64,000 nucleotides of DNA from Gluconacetobacter tumulisoli (GCF_014174155.1 NZ_JABEQM010000005.1:1-64000), one strand, 5' to 3'. Positions 19,301 to 28,388 are shown, numbered from the stretch's first letter. The notes: a model not told the origin generated them from the sequence alone. Program-made: numbers and translations.

Positions 19301-19355
19301 CGGTCCGTGCGGAATCGACCCGGCCACGGCCGGGAACGCGAAAAGCCTGGCTCAT
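16347..19355 (-). CDS. soxA: Sarcosine oxidase alpha subunit
   Basis: A 1002-aa protein of typical length. The N-terminus carries the 2Fe-2S-like fold and SFKYHRPRG motif; a Rossmann NAD/FAD-binding domain follows (VLVAGAGPAGLAAALAAGRSG near residue 135). The C-terminal about 400 residues are an aminomethyltransferase-type THF domain (GVGIFDASTLGKIEIVGPDA, LGFEINVPARHGRAVWEAI). This subunit passes the methylene group to THF, giving 5,10-methylene-THF. Start ATG overlaps the soxD stop (ATGA). Confidence 0.95.
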   Translation of the reverse strand: MSQAFRVPGRGRVDSARTVSFTFDGRRFQGLAGDTLASALLANGHHLMGRSFKYHRPRGAVSAGSDEPNALVAVGSGPALQTPNLRATQVELYEGLAAVSQNRFPCLQFDFGAVNTLAAPLLPAGFYYKTFMWPRGFWDKVYEPVIRRAAGLGVAPTAPDPDHYAFQYAHCDVLVAGAGPAGLAAALAAGRSGARVILADETAEAGGSLLSDRTSRIDGRPAALWVADILAELAALPNVRVLTRCTAFNYGPHNMVALNQRLTEHLADPAPGMPRERLWQVRAKEVVLAAGALERPLVFEGNDRPGVMLASAARTYLNRYGVACGKRAVIVTADDSAYRVALDLHDAGVTVTAIADLRPAPDSALVRAAQGAGLTVLPGTTIQRAHGSTRVHSVELARLLPDGSVGRGQRWRTDLVLMSGGYTPSVHLFSQSRGKLVFDEELGVYVPGEPADRTRSSGACRGVYRLADVLADGAAAGAAAAAAAGLAAVQAPSWSVDVADEPGRGGYVGALPRRGKGLLAMAFVDFQNDVTAKDVKLAVREGFQSIEHIKRYTTTGMATDQGKMSNVNALGIAADALGRPVEKVGLTTFRPPFTPVTFGAFASHARGDLFDPDRRTPIDSWARAHGAVFEDVSLWRRARYFPRGSEDMEAAVRRECLAVRGGVGIFDASTLGKIEIVGPDAATFMNRMYVNAWTKLGVGKCRYGLMCRENGFVYDDGVVGRIAQDRFHVTTTTGGAPGVLAMMEDYLQTEWPELDVWLTSTTEEWAVIALQGPKAREVLAPLVDGLDISAGALPHMSLAEGTIGGVPMRLFRVSFTGELGFEINVPARHGRAVWEAIWDAGQAAGITPYGTETMHVLRAEKGYIIVGQETDGTATPDDAGCGWAVSKAKADFVGKRSLALPAMQAPDRKQLVGLLTEAPWEVLEEGAQLVARPDEAIPMRTLGHVSSSYFSATLGRSIALAMVAGGRAREGETLYVPMEGRTIAVTVTKPVFYDVEGARLNV

Positions 19356-19657
19356 CGTGCAGCCTCCGCCGCTGCGGCGGCGTCGATCTCGGGCCGGGGC
19401 TGGCCCATTTCATAGGTCGTCACGAAACGGTCGGTCCGGGTATCGCGCAGGGCATTGAAAAACCGGTTGCAGCCATGGGCATGGCGCCAGCGCTCGGCGA
19501 TCAGCCCCTTGGGGTTGTCGCGCATGTACAGATACTGGGCCCATTCCTCGTCGGTCTGGGTCATCGGGTCGGCCGGGCGGGCGATATGGGCCTCGCCGCC
19601 GTTCGCGAACTCGATTTCCGCGCGGTCGCCGCAATAGGGACAACGGATCAGAAGCAT
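19352..19657 (-). CDS. soxD: Sarcosine oxidase delta subunit
   Basis: A 101-aa zinc-binding subunit. Likely ligands are C8/C11 in IRCPYCGDRAEIEF and the H-x-C pair in HAHGCNRFFNALRD. A strong AAGGAGG ribosome-binding site precedes the ATG at 19657. It lies between soxB and soxA, 10 nt after soxB, in the conserved soxBDAG order. Confidence 0.93.
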   Translation of the reverse strand: MLLIRCPYCGDRAEIEFANGGEAHIARPADPMTQTDEEWAQYLYMRDNPKGLIAERWRHAHGCNRFFNALRDTRTDRFVTTYEMGQPRPEIDAAAAAEAAR

Positions 19658-19667
19658 GATGCCCTCC

Positions 19668-20927
19668 TTAATGGGCGACGGCCGCGGCCGCGGCCTCGTC
19701 GATCATCACCCCATCGCGGAACCGTTCGATGGTGAAGGGCGCGTTGATCGGATGCGGCTCATTCTTGGCGATGGTCCAGGCGAACAGGTTCGCCGCCCCC
19801 GGCGTGGCCTTGAACCCGCCGGTGCCCCAGCCGCAATTGACGTACAGACCCGGAACCGGCGTCTTCGCCGTGATCGGCGAGCGGTCGGGGGTGTTGTCGG
19901 TGATCCCGCCCCACGAGCGCAACATGCGCAGGCGGCGGAACATCGGGAACAGTTCGCAGATCGCCTCCAGCGTGTGGGCGGGAATATGCAGCCCCCCGCG
20001 CTGGGTGTACGACACGTAGGAATCCGTGCCCGCGCCGATCACCATCTCGCCCTTGTCGGACTGGCTGATATAGGCGTGGATGGTGTTGGACATGACGATG
20101 GTGGGAAAGGCCGGTTTGACCGGTTCCGACACCAGGGCCTGCAACGGGTTGCTCTGCAACGGCAGACGGATGCCCGCCATGCCCATCACGACCGAACTGT
20201 GCCCCGCCGCCGACACCCCGACCTTGCCGGCGCGGATGGTGCCGCGCGTGGTCTCGACACCCCGGACCTCGCCGCCCGGGCCGCGCAGGATGCCGGTGAC
20301 CTCGCAATTTTCGATGATGTCGACGCCCATGTCACTGGCCGCCCGGGCGAAACCCCATGCCACGGCGTCATGCCGGGCGGTGCCGGCCCGGCGCTGCAAC
20401 GACGCACCCAGGACGGGATAACGGATATTCGGCGAAATATTCAGCGGCGGGCAGAATTCCTTCGCCTCCTCCGCCGACAGCCATTCGTTGTCGATTCCGT
20501 TCAGGCGGTTGGCGTGCACATGCCGCTTGAACACCTGCACGTCATGGACCGTATGCGCCACCATCAGGCAGCCGCGCTGGCTGAACATGACGTTGTAGTT
20601 CAGTTCCTGCGAGAGATTTTCCCATAATTTCAGGGAATGCTCGTAATAGGACGAACTTTCGTCGAACAGATAGTTCGACCGGATGATCGTCGTGTTCCGC
20701 GCGGTGTTGCCGCCGGCCAGCCAGCCACGTTCGATCACCGCGATGTTGCGCAGCCCGTGTTGCTTGGCGAGATAGTACGCGGTGCCCAGCCCATGGCCGC
20801 CCCCGCCGACGATTACGATGTCATAGGCGGGCTTCGGCGCCACGGACCGCCATTGCGGCGTCCAGCCGAGATGACCGCCCAGGGCCTGCCGTGCCAGCGA
20901 AAGCGCTGAAAATTTCTGCATGTTCAT
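19668..20927 (-). CDS. soxB: Sarcosine oxidase beta subunit
   Basis: A 419-aa flavoprotein that oxidises sarcosine to glycine. The FAD-binding motif [20 protein letters not shown] is at about residues 36-54 and H186 in [12 protein letters not shown] is the expected covalent-FMN histidine. Start at 20927 ([11 protein letters not shown]) or the in-frame ATG at 20921 (MQKFSALSL, as in most SoxB proteins) are both possible; an open frame extends to 21026 but that part does not match the family. First gene of soxB-soxD-soxA-soxG-sdaA. Confidence 0.94.
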   Translation of the reverse strand: MNMQKFSALSLARQALGGHLGWTPQWRSVAPKPAYDIVIVGGGGHGLGTAYYLAKQHGLRNIAVIERGWLAGGNTARNTTIIRSNYLFDESSSYYEHSLKLWENLSQELNYNVMFSQRGCLMVAHTVHDVQVFKRHVHANRLNGIDNEWLSAEEAKEFCPPLNISPNIRYPVLGASLQRRAGTARHDAVAWGFARAASDMGVDIIENCEVTGILRGPGGEVRGVETTRGTIRAGKVGVSAAGHSSVVMGMAGIRLPLQSNPLQALVSEPVKPAFPTIVMSNTIHAYISQSDKGEMVIGAGTDSYVSYTQRGGLHIPAHTLEAICELFPMFRRLRMLRSWGGITDNTPDRSPITAKTPVPGLYVNCGWGTGGFKATPGAANLFAWTIAKNEPHPINAPFTIERFRDGVMIDEAAAAAVAH

Positions 20928-21013
20928 CCCGCGTGCTGCAAGACCAGTCAACGGGACAATGCGCCGGCCCCACCCTGTCCGCTCGCACGGATCGGACGCG
21001 CAGCTTGAATAAA

Positions 21014-21045
21014 AACGACATGCCATTTTTTTCTAAAAACGTCAT
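21014..21045 (-). promoter_or_regulatory. Candidate direct-repeat operator upstream of soxB
   Basis: On the minus strand ATGACGTT (21045-21038) is followed by ATGTCGTT (21021-21014), each extended by a T-run, starting 24 bp apart, about 90 nt before the soxB start. The half-sites match those upstream of gbcA and of the regulator at 2319, though those are 21 bp apart. The two also form GACATG/CATGTC inverted arms at 21017-21022 and 21043-21048. Confidence 0.4.
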
Positions 21046-21104
21046 GTCCGCGTCGCCTCAGGGCGCCGCGCCTTCCCCGTCTCGGTAATGGCACCGTCCG
21101 GGGT

Positions 21105-22760
21105 TCAGCGTTGGCGGTCCTGCCAGTGCGGATCCTCGTAATAGGGCGCGTTGGAGGCCGGCAGCAGCGGCCGGCCCATGATGTGGTCCGCCGCCTTTTC
21201 CCCCATCATCACCGTGGGACCGTTGAGGTTGCCGTTGGTGACGCGCGGCATGATCGAGGAATCGACCACGCGCAGCCCCTCCACCCCGATCACCCGCGTT
21301 TCGGGATCGACGACGGCCATCGGGTCGTCCACCCGGCCCATCTTGCAGGTACAGGACGGGTGCAGCGCGCTTTCGACCTTGTCGCGAATGAAGGCGTCGA
21401 TCTGCGCGTCGGTCACGCAATCGGCGCCGGGCTGGATTTCCCGGCCGCGGAACGGATCGAACGCGGCCTGGGCGAAGATCTCCCGCGTCAGGCGGACGCA
21501 GGCCCGCATGTCCACCCAGTCTTCCTCATGGCTCATGTAGTTGAAGAAGATGCGGGGCTTGTCCTCGGGGTCGGCCGAGCGCAGGCGCACCCAGCCCCGG
21601 CTTTTCGAACGCATCGGCCCAACATGGGCCTGGTAGCCATGGCCGGACGCCAGCCCCTTGCCGTCATAGGTCACGGCCAGCGGCAGGAAATGGAACTGGA
21701 TGTCGGGATATCGGATGCCGGCCCGGCTGCGGATGAAGGCGCAGCTTTCGAAATGGTTGGTCGCCCCCAGCCCGTCCTTGCGCAGCAGCCAGCGCAGACC
21801 GATCCGCGCCTTGGCCAGCGGGTTCATCGCCGAATAGAGGGTGATCGGCTGACTGCACGCCACCTGGAAATAGAATTCCAGATGATCCTGCAAATTTTCG
21901 CCCACGCCCGGGCGGTCGGCCAGCACCGCGATGCCATGGTCGCGCAGTTCGGCCGCCGGCCCGATGCCCGACAGTTTCAGAAGCTGCGGCGAATTGATCG
22001 ATCCGCCGGATAGGATGATTTCGCGCCGGGCGCGGGCCACATGCTCCACCCCATGACGGCGATAGGCCACGCCCACGGCGCGACGGCCCTCGAAGAGGAT
22101 GCGCGTCACCCGGGCATGCGTATGCAGTTCCAGGTTCCGGCGCTTCAAGGCAGGCCGCAGATAGGCGTTCGCGGTGCTCCATCGCCGACCGTTCTTCACG
22201 GTCATGCTCATCTTGTCGAAGCCTTCCTGCTGGAAGCCGTTATAATCCGACGTCATCGGATAGCCCGCCTGCTGCCCGGCCGTCAGCCAGGCGTGATGCA
22301 GGGGGTTTGCGACGGTGCCGTACTGGGTATGCAGCGGCCCGGTGCGCCCGCGATACAGATCCTCGCCCTCGGCGCAGGATTCGGCGCGGCGAAAATAGGG
22401 CAGCACGTGGCGATAGCCCCAGCCCGTCGCCCCTTCATCCTCCCAGTCCTGGAAATCGAGGGCGTTGCCCCGGACATAGACCATGCCGTTGATCGAGGAC
22501 GACCCGCCCAGCCCCTTGCCGCGCGGCGTATGCATGCGCCGCCCGCCCAGATGGGGCTCGGGCTCGCTGTCATAGAACCAGTTGAAGCGCTTGCTGTGCA
22601 TGGGCATCGCCAGGGCGCTGGGCATCTGGACGATGATCGATTTGTCGCTGCCGCCGAATTCCAGCAGCAGCACGCTGTCCGCACCGGATTCCGTCAAGCG
22701 GTTGGCCAGCACGCAGCCGGCCGAACCGGCACCGACGACGATATAATCGAATTCGTTCAT
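21105..22760 (-). CDS. betA: Choline dehydrogenase
   Basis: A 551-aa GMC-family flavoenzyme of typical BetA length. The FAD-binding opening [23 protein letters not shown] is at residues 4-26. Family signatures include [37 protein letters not shown] and the C-terminal catalytic-histidine block [13 protein letters not shown]. It oxidises choline to betaine aldehyde. It lies downstream of the betI-betB fusion gene on the same strand, separated by 155 nt that contain two strong hairpins, so it may have its own promoter. Confidence 0.95.
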   Translation of the reverse strand: MNEFDYIVVGAGSAGCVLANRLTESGADSVLLLEFGGSDKSIIVQMPSALAMPMHSKRFNWFYDSEPEPHLGGRRMHTPRGKGLGGSSSINGMVYVRGNALDFQDWEDEGATGWGYRHVLPYFRRAESCAEGEDLYRGRTGPLHTQYGTVANPLHHAWLTAGQQAGYPMTSDYNGFQQEGFDKMSMTVKNGRRWSTANAYLRPALKRRNLELHTHARVTRILFEGRRAVGVAYRRHGVEHVARARREIILSGGSINSPQLLKLSGIGPAAELRDHGIAVLADRPGVGENLQDHLEFYFQVACSQPITLYSAMNPLAKARIGLRWLLRKDGLGATNHFESCAFIRSRAGIRYPDIQFHFLPLAVTYDGKGLASGHGYQAHVGPMRSKSRGWVRLRSADPEDKPRIFFNYMSHEEDWVDMRACVRLTREIFAQAAFDPFRGREIQPGADCVTDAQIDAFIRDKVESALHPSCTCKMGRVDDPMAVVDPETRVIGVEGLRVVDSSIMPRVTNGNLNGPTVMMGEKAADHIMGRPLLPASNAPYYEDPHWQDRQR

Positions 22761-22867
22761 GATACCATTCCGCGTGATGAATGACTCTTCGGCAGCATGC
22801 CCAGGGCCCTGCCCCGAAACCCGCCGAAGGCCGTCGCCTTTGGAACCGATCCGTTGACGACCGGGGT

Positions 22868-22906
22868 CCAGGGCCTCAGACCCTGGCGGGTTCGGGCAAA
22901 GCCCGA
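22868..22906. repeat. Two-hairpin intergenic element, copy A
   Basis: Stem 1 is CCAGGG (22868-22873) with CCCTGG (22881-22886); stem 2 is TCGGGC (22892-22897), loop AAA, GCCCGA (22901-22906). It sits just after the 3' end of the betIB gene. Copy B with the same second stem is at 49125-49163, also just after a minus-strand gene. It may act as a terminator or mRNA 3'-end stabiliser. Confidence 0.6.
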
Positions 22907-22915
22907 CTTGTGCCG

Positions 22916-25012
22916 TCAGTACGGCGACTCGACATCGCCCAGCGCCACGTAGACGCTCTTGACCTGGGTATAGTGCTCCAGCGCGGCGCGGCTGTTCTCG
23001 CGCCCCAGGCCGGATTGCTTGTAGCCGCCGAACGGCATTTCGATCGGCGTGATGTTGTACTGGTTGATCCAGCAGGACCCGGCCTCCAGCCGCGCCACGA
23101 CGCGGTGCGCGCGGGGCAGGTCGCGGGTGAACACCCCGGCGGCCAGGCCGAATTCGGTGGCGTTGGCGCGGGCCACGACCTCGTCCTCGGTCTCGAACCC
23201 CAGCACGGCCATGACGGGTCCGAAGATTTCCTCACGCACGATGCGCATGTCGTCGCGGCAATCGACAAAGACGGTCGGAGCCACGAACGCGCCTCGCGCC
23301 AGCGCACCGTCGGTCACGCGATGGCCGCCGACCAGCACCCGCGCGCCTTCCTGTCGTCCCAGTTCGATATAGGACAGCACCTTGTCCATGTGCGCCTGGC
23401 TGATCAGGGCGCCGACATGGGTATCGGGCGACAGGGGGTCGCCGATCGTCATCCGGCCCACCCGTTCGGCCAGGGCCGTCAGGAAGCGGTCGCGGATGCC
23501 CGCCTGCACGAACACGCGCGTGCCGTTGGAACAGATTTCCCCGCCCGAATAGAAATTGGCCAGCAGCGCCGCCGACACCGCGTTGTCCAGGTCGGCGTCG
23601 TCGAAGACGATCAGCGGTGATTTTCCGCCCAGTTCCAGCGTGACATATTTCAGGGTCCGTGCCGCATCGGCCATCACCGCGCGGCCGGTCCCGACCTCGC
23701 CGGTCAGGGAAATCTTGCGGATCTGCGGCGCCGCCGTCAGCAGCCGGCCGGTGTCGCGCGCGCCTTGCACCACGTTGAACACGCCGTCCGGCACCCCGGC
23801 CTCGCGGTAGATTTCGGCCAGTTTCACCGCCGTCAGCGGCGTCAGCTCGGCGGGCTTGAAGATCATCGCATTGCCGCAGGCCAGCGCCGGGGCGGATTTC
23901 CAGCATGCGATCTGGATCGGGTAGTTCCACGCCCCGATGCCGGCGGTGATGCCCAACGGCTCGCGGCGAGTATAGCCGAACGCGGCCTCGCCCAAGTCCA
24001 CGGCCTCGCCATTGATGGCGACGGCCAGCGCGCCGAAATATTCCAGCGCATCGGCGCCCGACAGGATATCCACCGCCGCCGTCTCGGCGATCGGCTTGCC
24101 GGTATCCAGCGTTTCCAGCCGGGCGAGCATATCATTGTCCCGCCGCAGCAGGTCCGCCGCGCGACGCAGGATACGCCCGCGTTCGGTCCCCGTCATCCGC
24201 GCCCAGATCTTCTGCCCGCGCGCGGCGCTGTCGATCGCCAGCGCGATTTCGGCCGCGCCCGCGCTTTCGACCTCGGCCAGAACGTCGCCGGTCGCAGGGT
24301 TCACGGTTTCGAACCGTTCGCCGTCCGAGGACACGTACCGCCCGTCGATCCAGCTGCGGCAGGTCGCGCGGGCGCCGGACAGAATGGCCGGCGCAGCCGG
24401 GACCTGCTGCCGGAGCCGTTCGACCTGGCTGTCCAGGAAGGCGGTGACCTGACTGCGGGCGGCGGCGCTGTCGGCCTCCTGCCAGTCGGACAGGGCGGCG
24501 CGCAGCCAGGTCCCGTCGATCAGCGCCGCGATAGCCGAGGCCAGCGACCGGGCCTCGGGCTCCGGCACCAGGCACGCCAGATCGTAGCGCAGATTGGACA
24601 GCATGCGCCCCTGATAGACGCGCTGCACCCGGCGCAGGGTCGGATTGTGCGGCACCTGCCCCCAGAAAGCCAGCCAGACCGCCCCCACCCGGGGCTGGAA
24701 CTGCCGCGCGCCGAGACAGCCGTCGATGACGGCCTGCAGGCGCGCGCGCGGGCCGCGGGCCTCGGCGAAGCGGCGCACGGTTTCCTGGCGCAGCGTCTCG
24801 GACAACTGGCGGAAGGCCGCCCCCATCAGGGATTCCTTGTCCCCGAAATAATGGACCAGCAGGCCGGGCGAGACTTCCGCCCGCTCGGCAATCCGGGCCA
24901 GCGTGGTGCCGACATAGCCGTAATCGGCCAGAACCTCGATGGTCGTGGCGGCGAAACGCCGACAGCGTTCGTCATCAGGACGGGGGGCGGGGGGAATGCT
25001 GGACGAAGACAT
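22916..25012 (-). CDS. betB: BetI-BetB fusion: TetR-type repressor joined to betaine aldehyde dehydrogenase
   Basis: One uninterrupted frame of 698 aa. Residues about 1-205 are a full TetR/BetI repressor: HTH at about 30-60 ([23 protein letters not shown]) and a BetI-like ligand domain ([19 protein letters not shown]). Residues about 215-698 are a full betaine aldehyde dehydrogenase with E460 ([10 protein letters not shown]) and C494 (GGEICSNGT) in place. There is no ATG or stop near the junction, so it is a fusion rather than two overlapping genes. The ATG at 25012 is preferred over 25078 because a palindrome at 25033-25048 lies between them. In most bacteria betI and betB are separate adjacent genes. 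Confidence 0.9.
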   Translation of the reverse strand: MSSSSIPPAPRPDDERCRRFAATTIEVLADYGYVGTTLARIAERAEVSPGLLVHYFGDKESLMGAAFRQLSETLRQETVRRFAEARGPRARLQAVIDGCLGARQFQPRVGAVWLAFWGQVPHNPTLRRVQRVYQGRMLSNLRYDLACLVPEPEARSLASAIAALIDGTWLRAALSDWQEADSAAARSQVTAFLDSQVERLRQQVPAAPAILSGARATCRSWIDGRYVSSDGERFETVNPATGDVLAEVESAGAAEIALAIDSAARGQKIWARMTGTERGRILRRAADLLRRDNDMLARLETLDTGKPIAETAAVDILSGADALEYFGALAVAINGEAVDLGEAAFGYTRREPLGITAGIGAWNYPIQIACWKSAPALACGNAMIFKPAELTPLTAVKLAEIYREAGVPDGVFNVVQGARDTGRLLTAAPQIRKISLTGEVGTGRAVMADAARTLKYVTLELGGKSPLIVFDDADLDNAVSAALLANFYSGGEICSNGTRVFVQAGIRDRFLTALAERVGRMTIGDPLSPDTHVGALISQAHMDKVLSYIELGRQEGARVLVGGHRVTDGALARGAFVAPTVFVDCRDDMRIVREEIFGPVMAVLGFETEDEVVARANATEFGLAAGVFTRDLPRAHRVVARLEAGSCWINQYNITPIEMPFGGYKQSGLGRENSRAALEHYTQVKSVYVALGDVESPY

Positions 25013-25032
25013 GCCAGATATCCTGCACACTC

Positions 25033-25048
25033 TTGAACGATTGTTCAA
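25033..25048. promoter_or_regulatory. Candidate BetI operator upstream of betIB
   Basis: Perfect inverted repeat TTGAAC-GATT-GTTCAA, 20 nt before the betIB start codon. GTTCAA-type arms resemble operators reported for BetI in other proteobacteria. The position suits autorepression by the fused repressor domain. Confidence 0.55.
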
Positions 25049-25076
25049 CGACAAATCCAGCCTTGTATGAAAGCGC

Positions 25077-25092
25077 AAAACCGGCCGGTTTT
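25077..25092. other. Perfect 16-bp palindrome in the betIB/importer divergent region
   Basis: The sequence AAAACCGGCCGGTTTT is fully self-complementary. It has no loop, so it fits a protein-binding site better than a terminator. It lies 65 nt upstream of the betIB start, between two divergent transcripts. Confidence 0.45.
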
Positions 25093-25205
25093 CTTGTCTT
25101 GTTCCGACAAAATCATGAATTTTAAAGGAAAAAACTACGGTTGGCAGGTCCGATTCCTTCGGTGTAGCGTTGCCGTCGAAACCCTGCCCGCCACGGCTCT
25201 TGCAC

Positions 25206-25213
25206 GAACGTTC
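25206..25213. promoter_or_regulatory. Second GTTC-type palindrome, before the importer operon
   Basis: GAACGTTC followed by AAT, sharing the GAAC/GTTC arms of the site at 25033-25048 but without the 4-bp spacer. It is 56 nt upstream of the importer start. It may be a second BetI site; weak evidence on its own. Confidence 0.35.
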
Positions 25214-25268
25214 AATCGCCTTCCAGAATAATTTCCCGTTCCTCTGTCGAAAGGATATGCTGCCTGCG

Positions 25269-26228
25269 ATGCGCCGCGCGATCCTCCTGCTGTCCGTCCT
25301 CGTGCTGTGCGCCGCCTGTCCGGTCGCCCGCGCCCAGGACCCCGCCGCCTGCCGGACCGTGCGCCTGGCCGATGTCGGGTGGACGGATGCCTCGGCGGTG
25401 ACCGCGGTCGGCGCGACCCTGTTCGACGCATTGGGCTACCAGACGCGCACCCCGATGCTGGCTCTCACCGTCGCCTATCTGGCCATGAGTACCGGGCAGG
25501 TCGACGGGTTCCTGAGCAACTGGGAACCGTCGGGCGCCACCGCCATCGCCCCGTTCCTGAAGAAGGGCACCGTGCAGCAGATCGCGACCAACCTGTCGGG
25601 CGCGCACTATACCCTGGCGGTGCCCGAGGAGGTCTGGCAGGCCGGATTGCACGATTTCCGCGATATCGCAGGCTGGGGATCGAAGCTCGGCCACGTCATC
25701 TACGGGCTGGAAGCCGGCAATGACGGCAATGCGCTGGTCCTCGACATGATCCGCGACAACCGGTTCGGACTGGGCCGGTTCCGCCTGGTCGAAAGCAGCG
25801 AACAAGGCATGCTGAGCCAGGTCGCGCGGTCGATCGAAAGCCATCGGCCCATCGTCTTCCTGGCGTGGGAGCCGCATCCGATGAACATGCGTTTCCACCT
25901 GCGCTACCTGACCGGCGGGGATGCGATCTTCGGTCCCGACGCCGGGGCCACCGTGCATACCGTGATCCGGACCGGGTACGACACCGCCTGCCCCAACGCC
26001 ACGCGCCTGCTGCGCCAGATCCGTTTTTCCATCGACGGGGAGAACGTGATGATGAAGGCCATCCAGGACGAACACACGCCTCCCCGGGACGAGGCCCGCC
26101 GCTGGCTGCGCGCCCATCCCGATGCGCTGACCCTCTGGCTGGACGGCGTGACCACCCTCGACGGCCGCCCCGGACTGCCGGCCGTCCTGTCCGCCCTCTC
26201 CGTCCCCCAGAGCGCGCAACGCCCCTAG
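25269..26228 (+). CDS. Choline/glycine-betaine ABC transporter substrate-binding protein
   Basis: A 319-aa periplasmic protein of the ProX/ChoX (OpuAC) family. A Sec signal peptide is clear ([21 protein letters not shown], cleavage after ARA). Family features include [27 protein letters not shown] and the tryptophans in FLSNWEPSG and [10 protein letters not shown] that form the quaternary-amine aromatic cage. AAGGA lies 13 nt before the ATG at 25269; the ATG at 25257 is too close to it. First gene of a three-gene importer operon; substrate (choline or betaine) is inferred from neighbours. Confidence 0.9.
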   Translation: MRRAILLLSVLVLCAACPVARAQDPAACRTVRLADVGWTDASAVTAVGATLFDALGYQTRTPMLALTVAYLAMSTGQVDGFLSNWEPSGATAIAPFLKKGTVQQIATNLSGAHYTLAVPEEVWQAGLHDFRDIAGWGSKLGHVIYGLEAGNDGNALVLDMIRDNRFGLGRFRLVESSEQGMLSQVARSIESHRPIVFLAWEPHPMNMRFHLRYLTGGDAIFGPDAGATVHTVIRTGYDTACPNATRLLRQIRFSIDGENVMMKAIQDEHTPPRDEARRWLRAHPDALTLWLDGVTTLDGRPGLPAVLSALSVPQSAQRP

Positions 26229-26263
26229 GCGGCGCAACGCCCACAGATAGCGAAAAGACAGAC

Positions 26264-27115
26264 ATGGACGGTCTCGAACACTGGATTACGACCCACAAGA
26301 TCCCCGTCGGCATGGTCATGGCGAAGGTCGTGGACCTGATCCGAACGCATTGCCTGGGCCTCTTCAACGCCATCAGCGATGTCGTGGGGTTCTGTGCCGA
26401 CGGGCTGACCAATCTGTTGCTGGACGTGCCGTCACTGCTGCTGGTCGCGCTGTTCGCGGCCGGCGCCTACGGGTGGCGGCGTTCGATCGGCCTGGCGGCG
26501 CTGATCGCGCTGGGACTGCTGTTCATCATCAACCAGGGCTATTGGCAGGACACGATGGCGACCCTGTCGCTGATCCTGTTCTCCACCCTGGCGTGCATGC
26601 TGATCGGCGTGCCGGTGGGCATCGCCGCAGCACATCGCCCGTGGCTGGGCCGGACGCTGCATCCGGTGCTGGACCTGATGCAGACGCTGCCGACCTTCGT
26701 CTATCTGATCCCGACCCTGATCCTGTTCGGGCTGGGCACCGTGCCGGGCATGATCTCGACCATCGTCTTCGCCATCCCCGCCCCAATCCGCATGACGCAG
26801 ATGGGCATCGCGTCGGTCCCGCGCGGTTTGATCGAGGCCGGCGAATCCTTCGGCGCCACGCCGTCGCAATTGCTGTGGAAGGTGGAACTGCCGGCCGCCC
26901 TGCCGATGATCCAGGCGGGGCTGACGCAATGCATCATGCTCAGCCTGTCGATGGTGGTGATCGCCGCCCTGGTCGGCGCGGGCGGGCTGGGGGTCCCGGT
27001 CGTGCGCGCCCTGAACACGGTGCAGGTCGATACGGGCTTCGAATCCGGCTTCGCCATCGTCCTGCTGGCCATCATGCTGGACCGGCTGTGCCGGCCGAAA
27101 GGCTCCTCGCGATGA
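26264..27115 (+). CDS. Choline/glycine-betaine ABC transporter permease
   Basis: A 283-aa inner-membrane permease of the ProW/OpuAB type with about six hydrophobic segments. The EAA loop is visible as GLIEAGESFGATPSQLLWKVELPAALPMIQAG. The ATG at 26264 follows AAAAGACAGAC; the longer open frame from 25865 overlaps the binding-protein gene and is a shadow. It overlaps the ATPase gene by 4 nt (ATGA). Confidence 0.93.
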   Translation: MDGLEHWITTHKIPVGMVMAKVVDLIRTHCLGLFNAISDVVGFCADGLTNLLLDVPSLLLVALFAAGAYGWRRSIGLAALIALGLLFIINQGYWQDTMATLSLILFSTLACMLIGVPVGIAAAHRPWLGRTLHPVLDLMQTLPTFVYLIPTLILFGLGTVPGMISTIVFAIPAPIRMTQMGIASVPRGLIEAGESFGATPSQLLWKVELPAALPMIQAGLTQCIMLSLSMVVIAALVGAGGLGVPVVRALNTVQVDTGFESGFAIVLLAIMLDRLCRPKGSSR

Positions 27116-28317
27116 CAACGGCGCTTGCCTTCCACCATGTCGACATCCTGTTCCACCGCACCAATTCCGCCGGCCCGCTGGCCGAGGCCATGCGGCGCCT
27201 GGACCAGGGCGGCACGCGCGAGGAGATCGCCCGCGACCTGGGGGTAACGGTCGGCGTCGCCGACGCCAGCCTGGACATCGAACGCGGCGAGATCAGCGTG
27301 CTGATGGGCCTGTCGGGGTCGGGCAAATCCACGCTGCTGCGCGCCGCCAACGGCCTGAACAAGGTGGCGCGCGGCGAGGTGCGGATCGGCAATGGCCTGG
27401 CCCATGTCGACATCGCCAGTTGCGATGCCGAGACATTGCGCGACCTGCGCAAGACCCGCATCGCCATGGTATTCCAGCAATTCGGCCTGCTGCCCTGGCG
27501 CACGGTGCGCGACAATGTCGGCTTCGGCCTGGAACTGCGCGGCATGGCGCCCGCCATCCGGCGCGAGGTGGTGGACGAGAAGCTGGAACTGGTCGGCCTG
27601 ACGCGCTGGGCGGACTCGTACGTCAGCGAATTGTCCGGCGGCATGCAGCAGCGCGTCGGCCTGGCGCGCGCCTTCGCCACCGATGCCGACATCCTGCTGA
27701 TGGACGAACCGTTCTCGGCCCTCGATCCGCTGATCCGCCGCAAGCTGCAGGACGAATTGCTGGACCTGCAACGGCGGTTGAAGAAAACCATCCTGTTCGT
27801 CAGCCACGATATCGACGAGGCCCTGAAGATCGGAAACCAGATCACGATCATGCGCGAAGGCCGGATCGTGCAGACCGGCCGCCCCGACGACATCGTCATC
27901 CGCCCCGTCAATGATTATGTCAGCGCCTTCGTGCGGCACATGAACCCGCTGCCGGTGCTGAACGCCGGCACCGTCATGCGGCGGCTGGACCAGGCGGCCC
28001 GCCTGGACGACGGGCGCGTGGCGCTGGACCCCGCCGGGACCTACGGCCTGGACCCCGCGACGCAGCAGGTGACCCGCCGCGACGGCGTGCCGGTTCCGGT
28101 CGAACGCATGCCGGCCGACGACCCGGCCACCGCGCCCATCCAGCCCGGCACGATCTATCGCGCGCCGGTCGCGTGCTCGCTGCAGACGATCGCCATCCTG
28201 CGCCAGCGCAGCGGTCTGCCGGTGCTGATCGACGACGGGGACACGCTGGCAGGACTGTGCGACGACACCGACATGATCGGCGCGATGATCGGCATTCCCC
28301 GCGCCGCCTTGCCCTGA
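27112..28317 (+). CDS. Choline/glycine-betaine ABC transporter ATP-binding protein
   Basis: A 401-aa ATPase of the ProV/OpuAA group. Walker A GLSGSGKST is at about 65-73, the signature LSGGMQQRVGLARA is near 180 and Walker B ILLMDEPFSALDP near 200. An N-terminal insertion (LDQGGTREEIARDLGVTVGV) is typical of this group. The C-terminal about 120 residues after MNPLPVLNA are a weak CBS-like tail, which in homologues senses ionic strength or nucleotides. The start overlaps the permease stop. Confidence 0.93.
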   Translation: MTTALAFHHVDILFHRTNSAGPLAEAMRRLDQGGTREEIARDLGVTVGVADASLDIERGEISVLMGLSGSGKSTLLRAANGLNKVARGEVRIGNGLAHVDIASCDAETLRDLRKTRIAMVFQQFGLLPWRTVRDNVGFGLELRGMAPAIRREVVDEKLELVGLTRWADSYVSELSGGMQQRVGLARAFATDADILLMDEPFSALDPLIRRKLQDELLDLQRRLKKTILFVSHDIDEALKIGNQITIMREGRIVQTGRPDDIVIRPVNDYVSAFVRHMNPLPVLNAGTVMRRLDQAARLDDGRVALDPAGTYGLDPATQQVTRRDGVPVPVERMPADDPATAPIQPGTIYRAPVACSLQTIAILRQRSGLPVLIDDGDTLAGLCDDTDMIGAMIGIPRAALP

Positions 28318-28323
28318 CCGGAA

Positions 28324-28347
28324 CAGGTCAGGTCAGGTCAGGTCAGG
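28324..28347. repeat. AGGTC pentanucleotide tandem repeat
   Basis: Four exact copies of AGGTC (28325-28344) plus a partial fifth, 7 nt after the end of the importer operon. A 5-bp unit could change length by slippage, but it is outside any reading frame. Confidence 0.85.
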
Positions 28348-28388
28348 CGAAGAACAGCTCGATCGGGCTTTCACCCCCCTTGATTCCG

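Noticed and set aside
15915-19415. 1166-codon open frame on the plus strand
   Set aside because: Antisense to soxG, soxA and soxD, which are unmistakable. The composition is typical of a shadow frame.
22761-22915. A separate betI or regulatory gene between betA and betIB
   Set aside because: The gap has only two hairpins and no coding frame; the repressor is the N-terminal part of the fusion.
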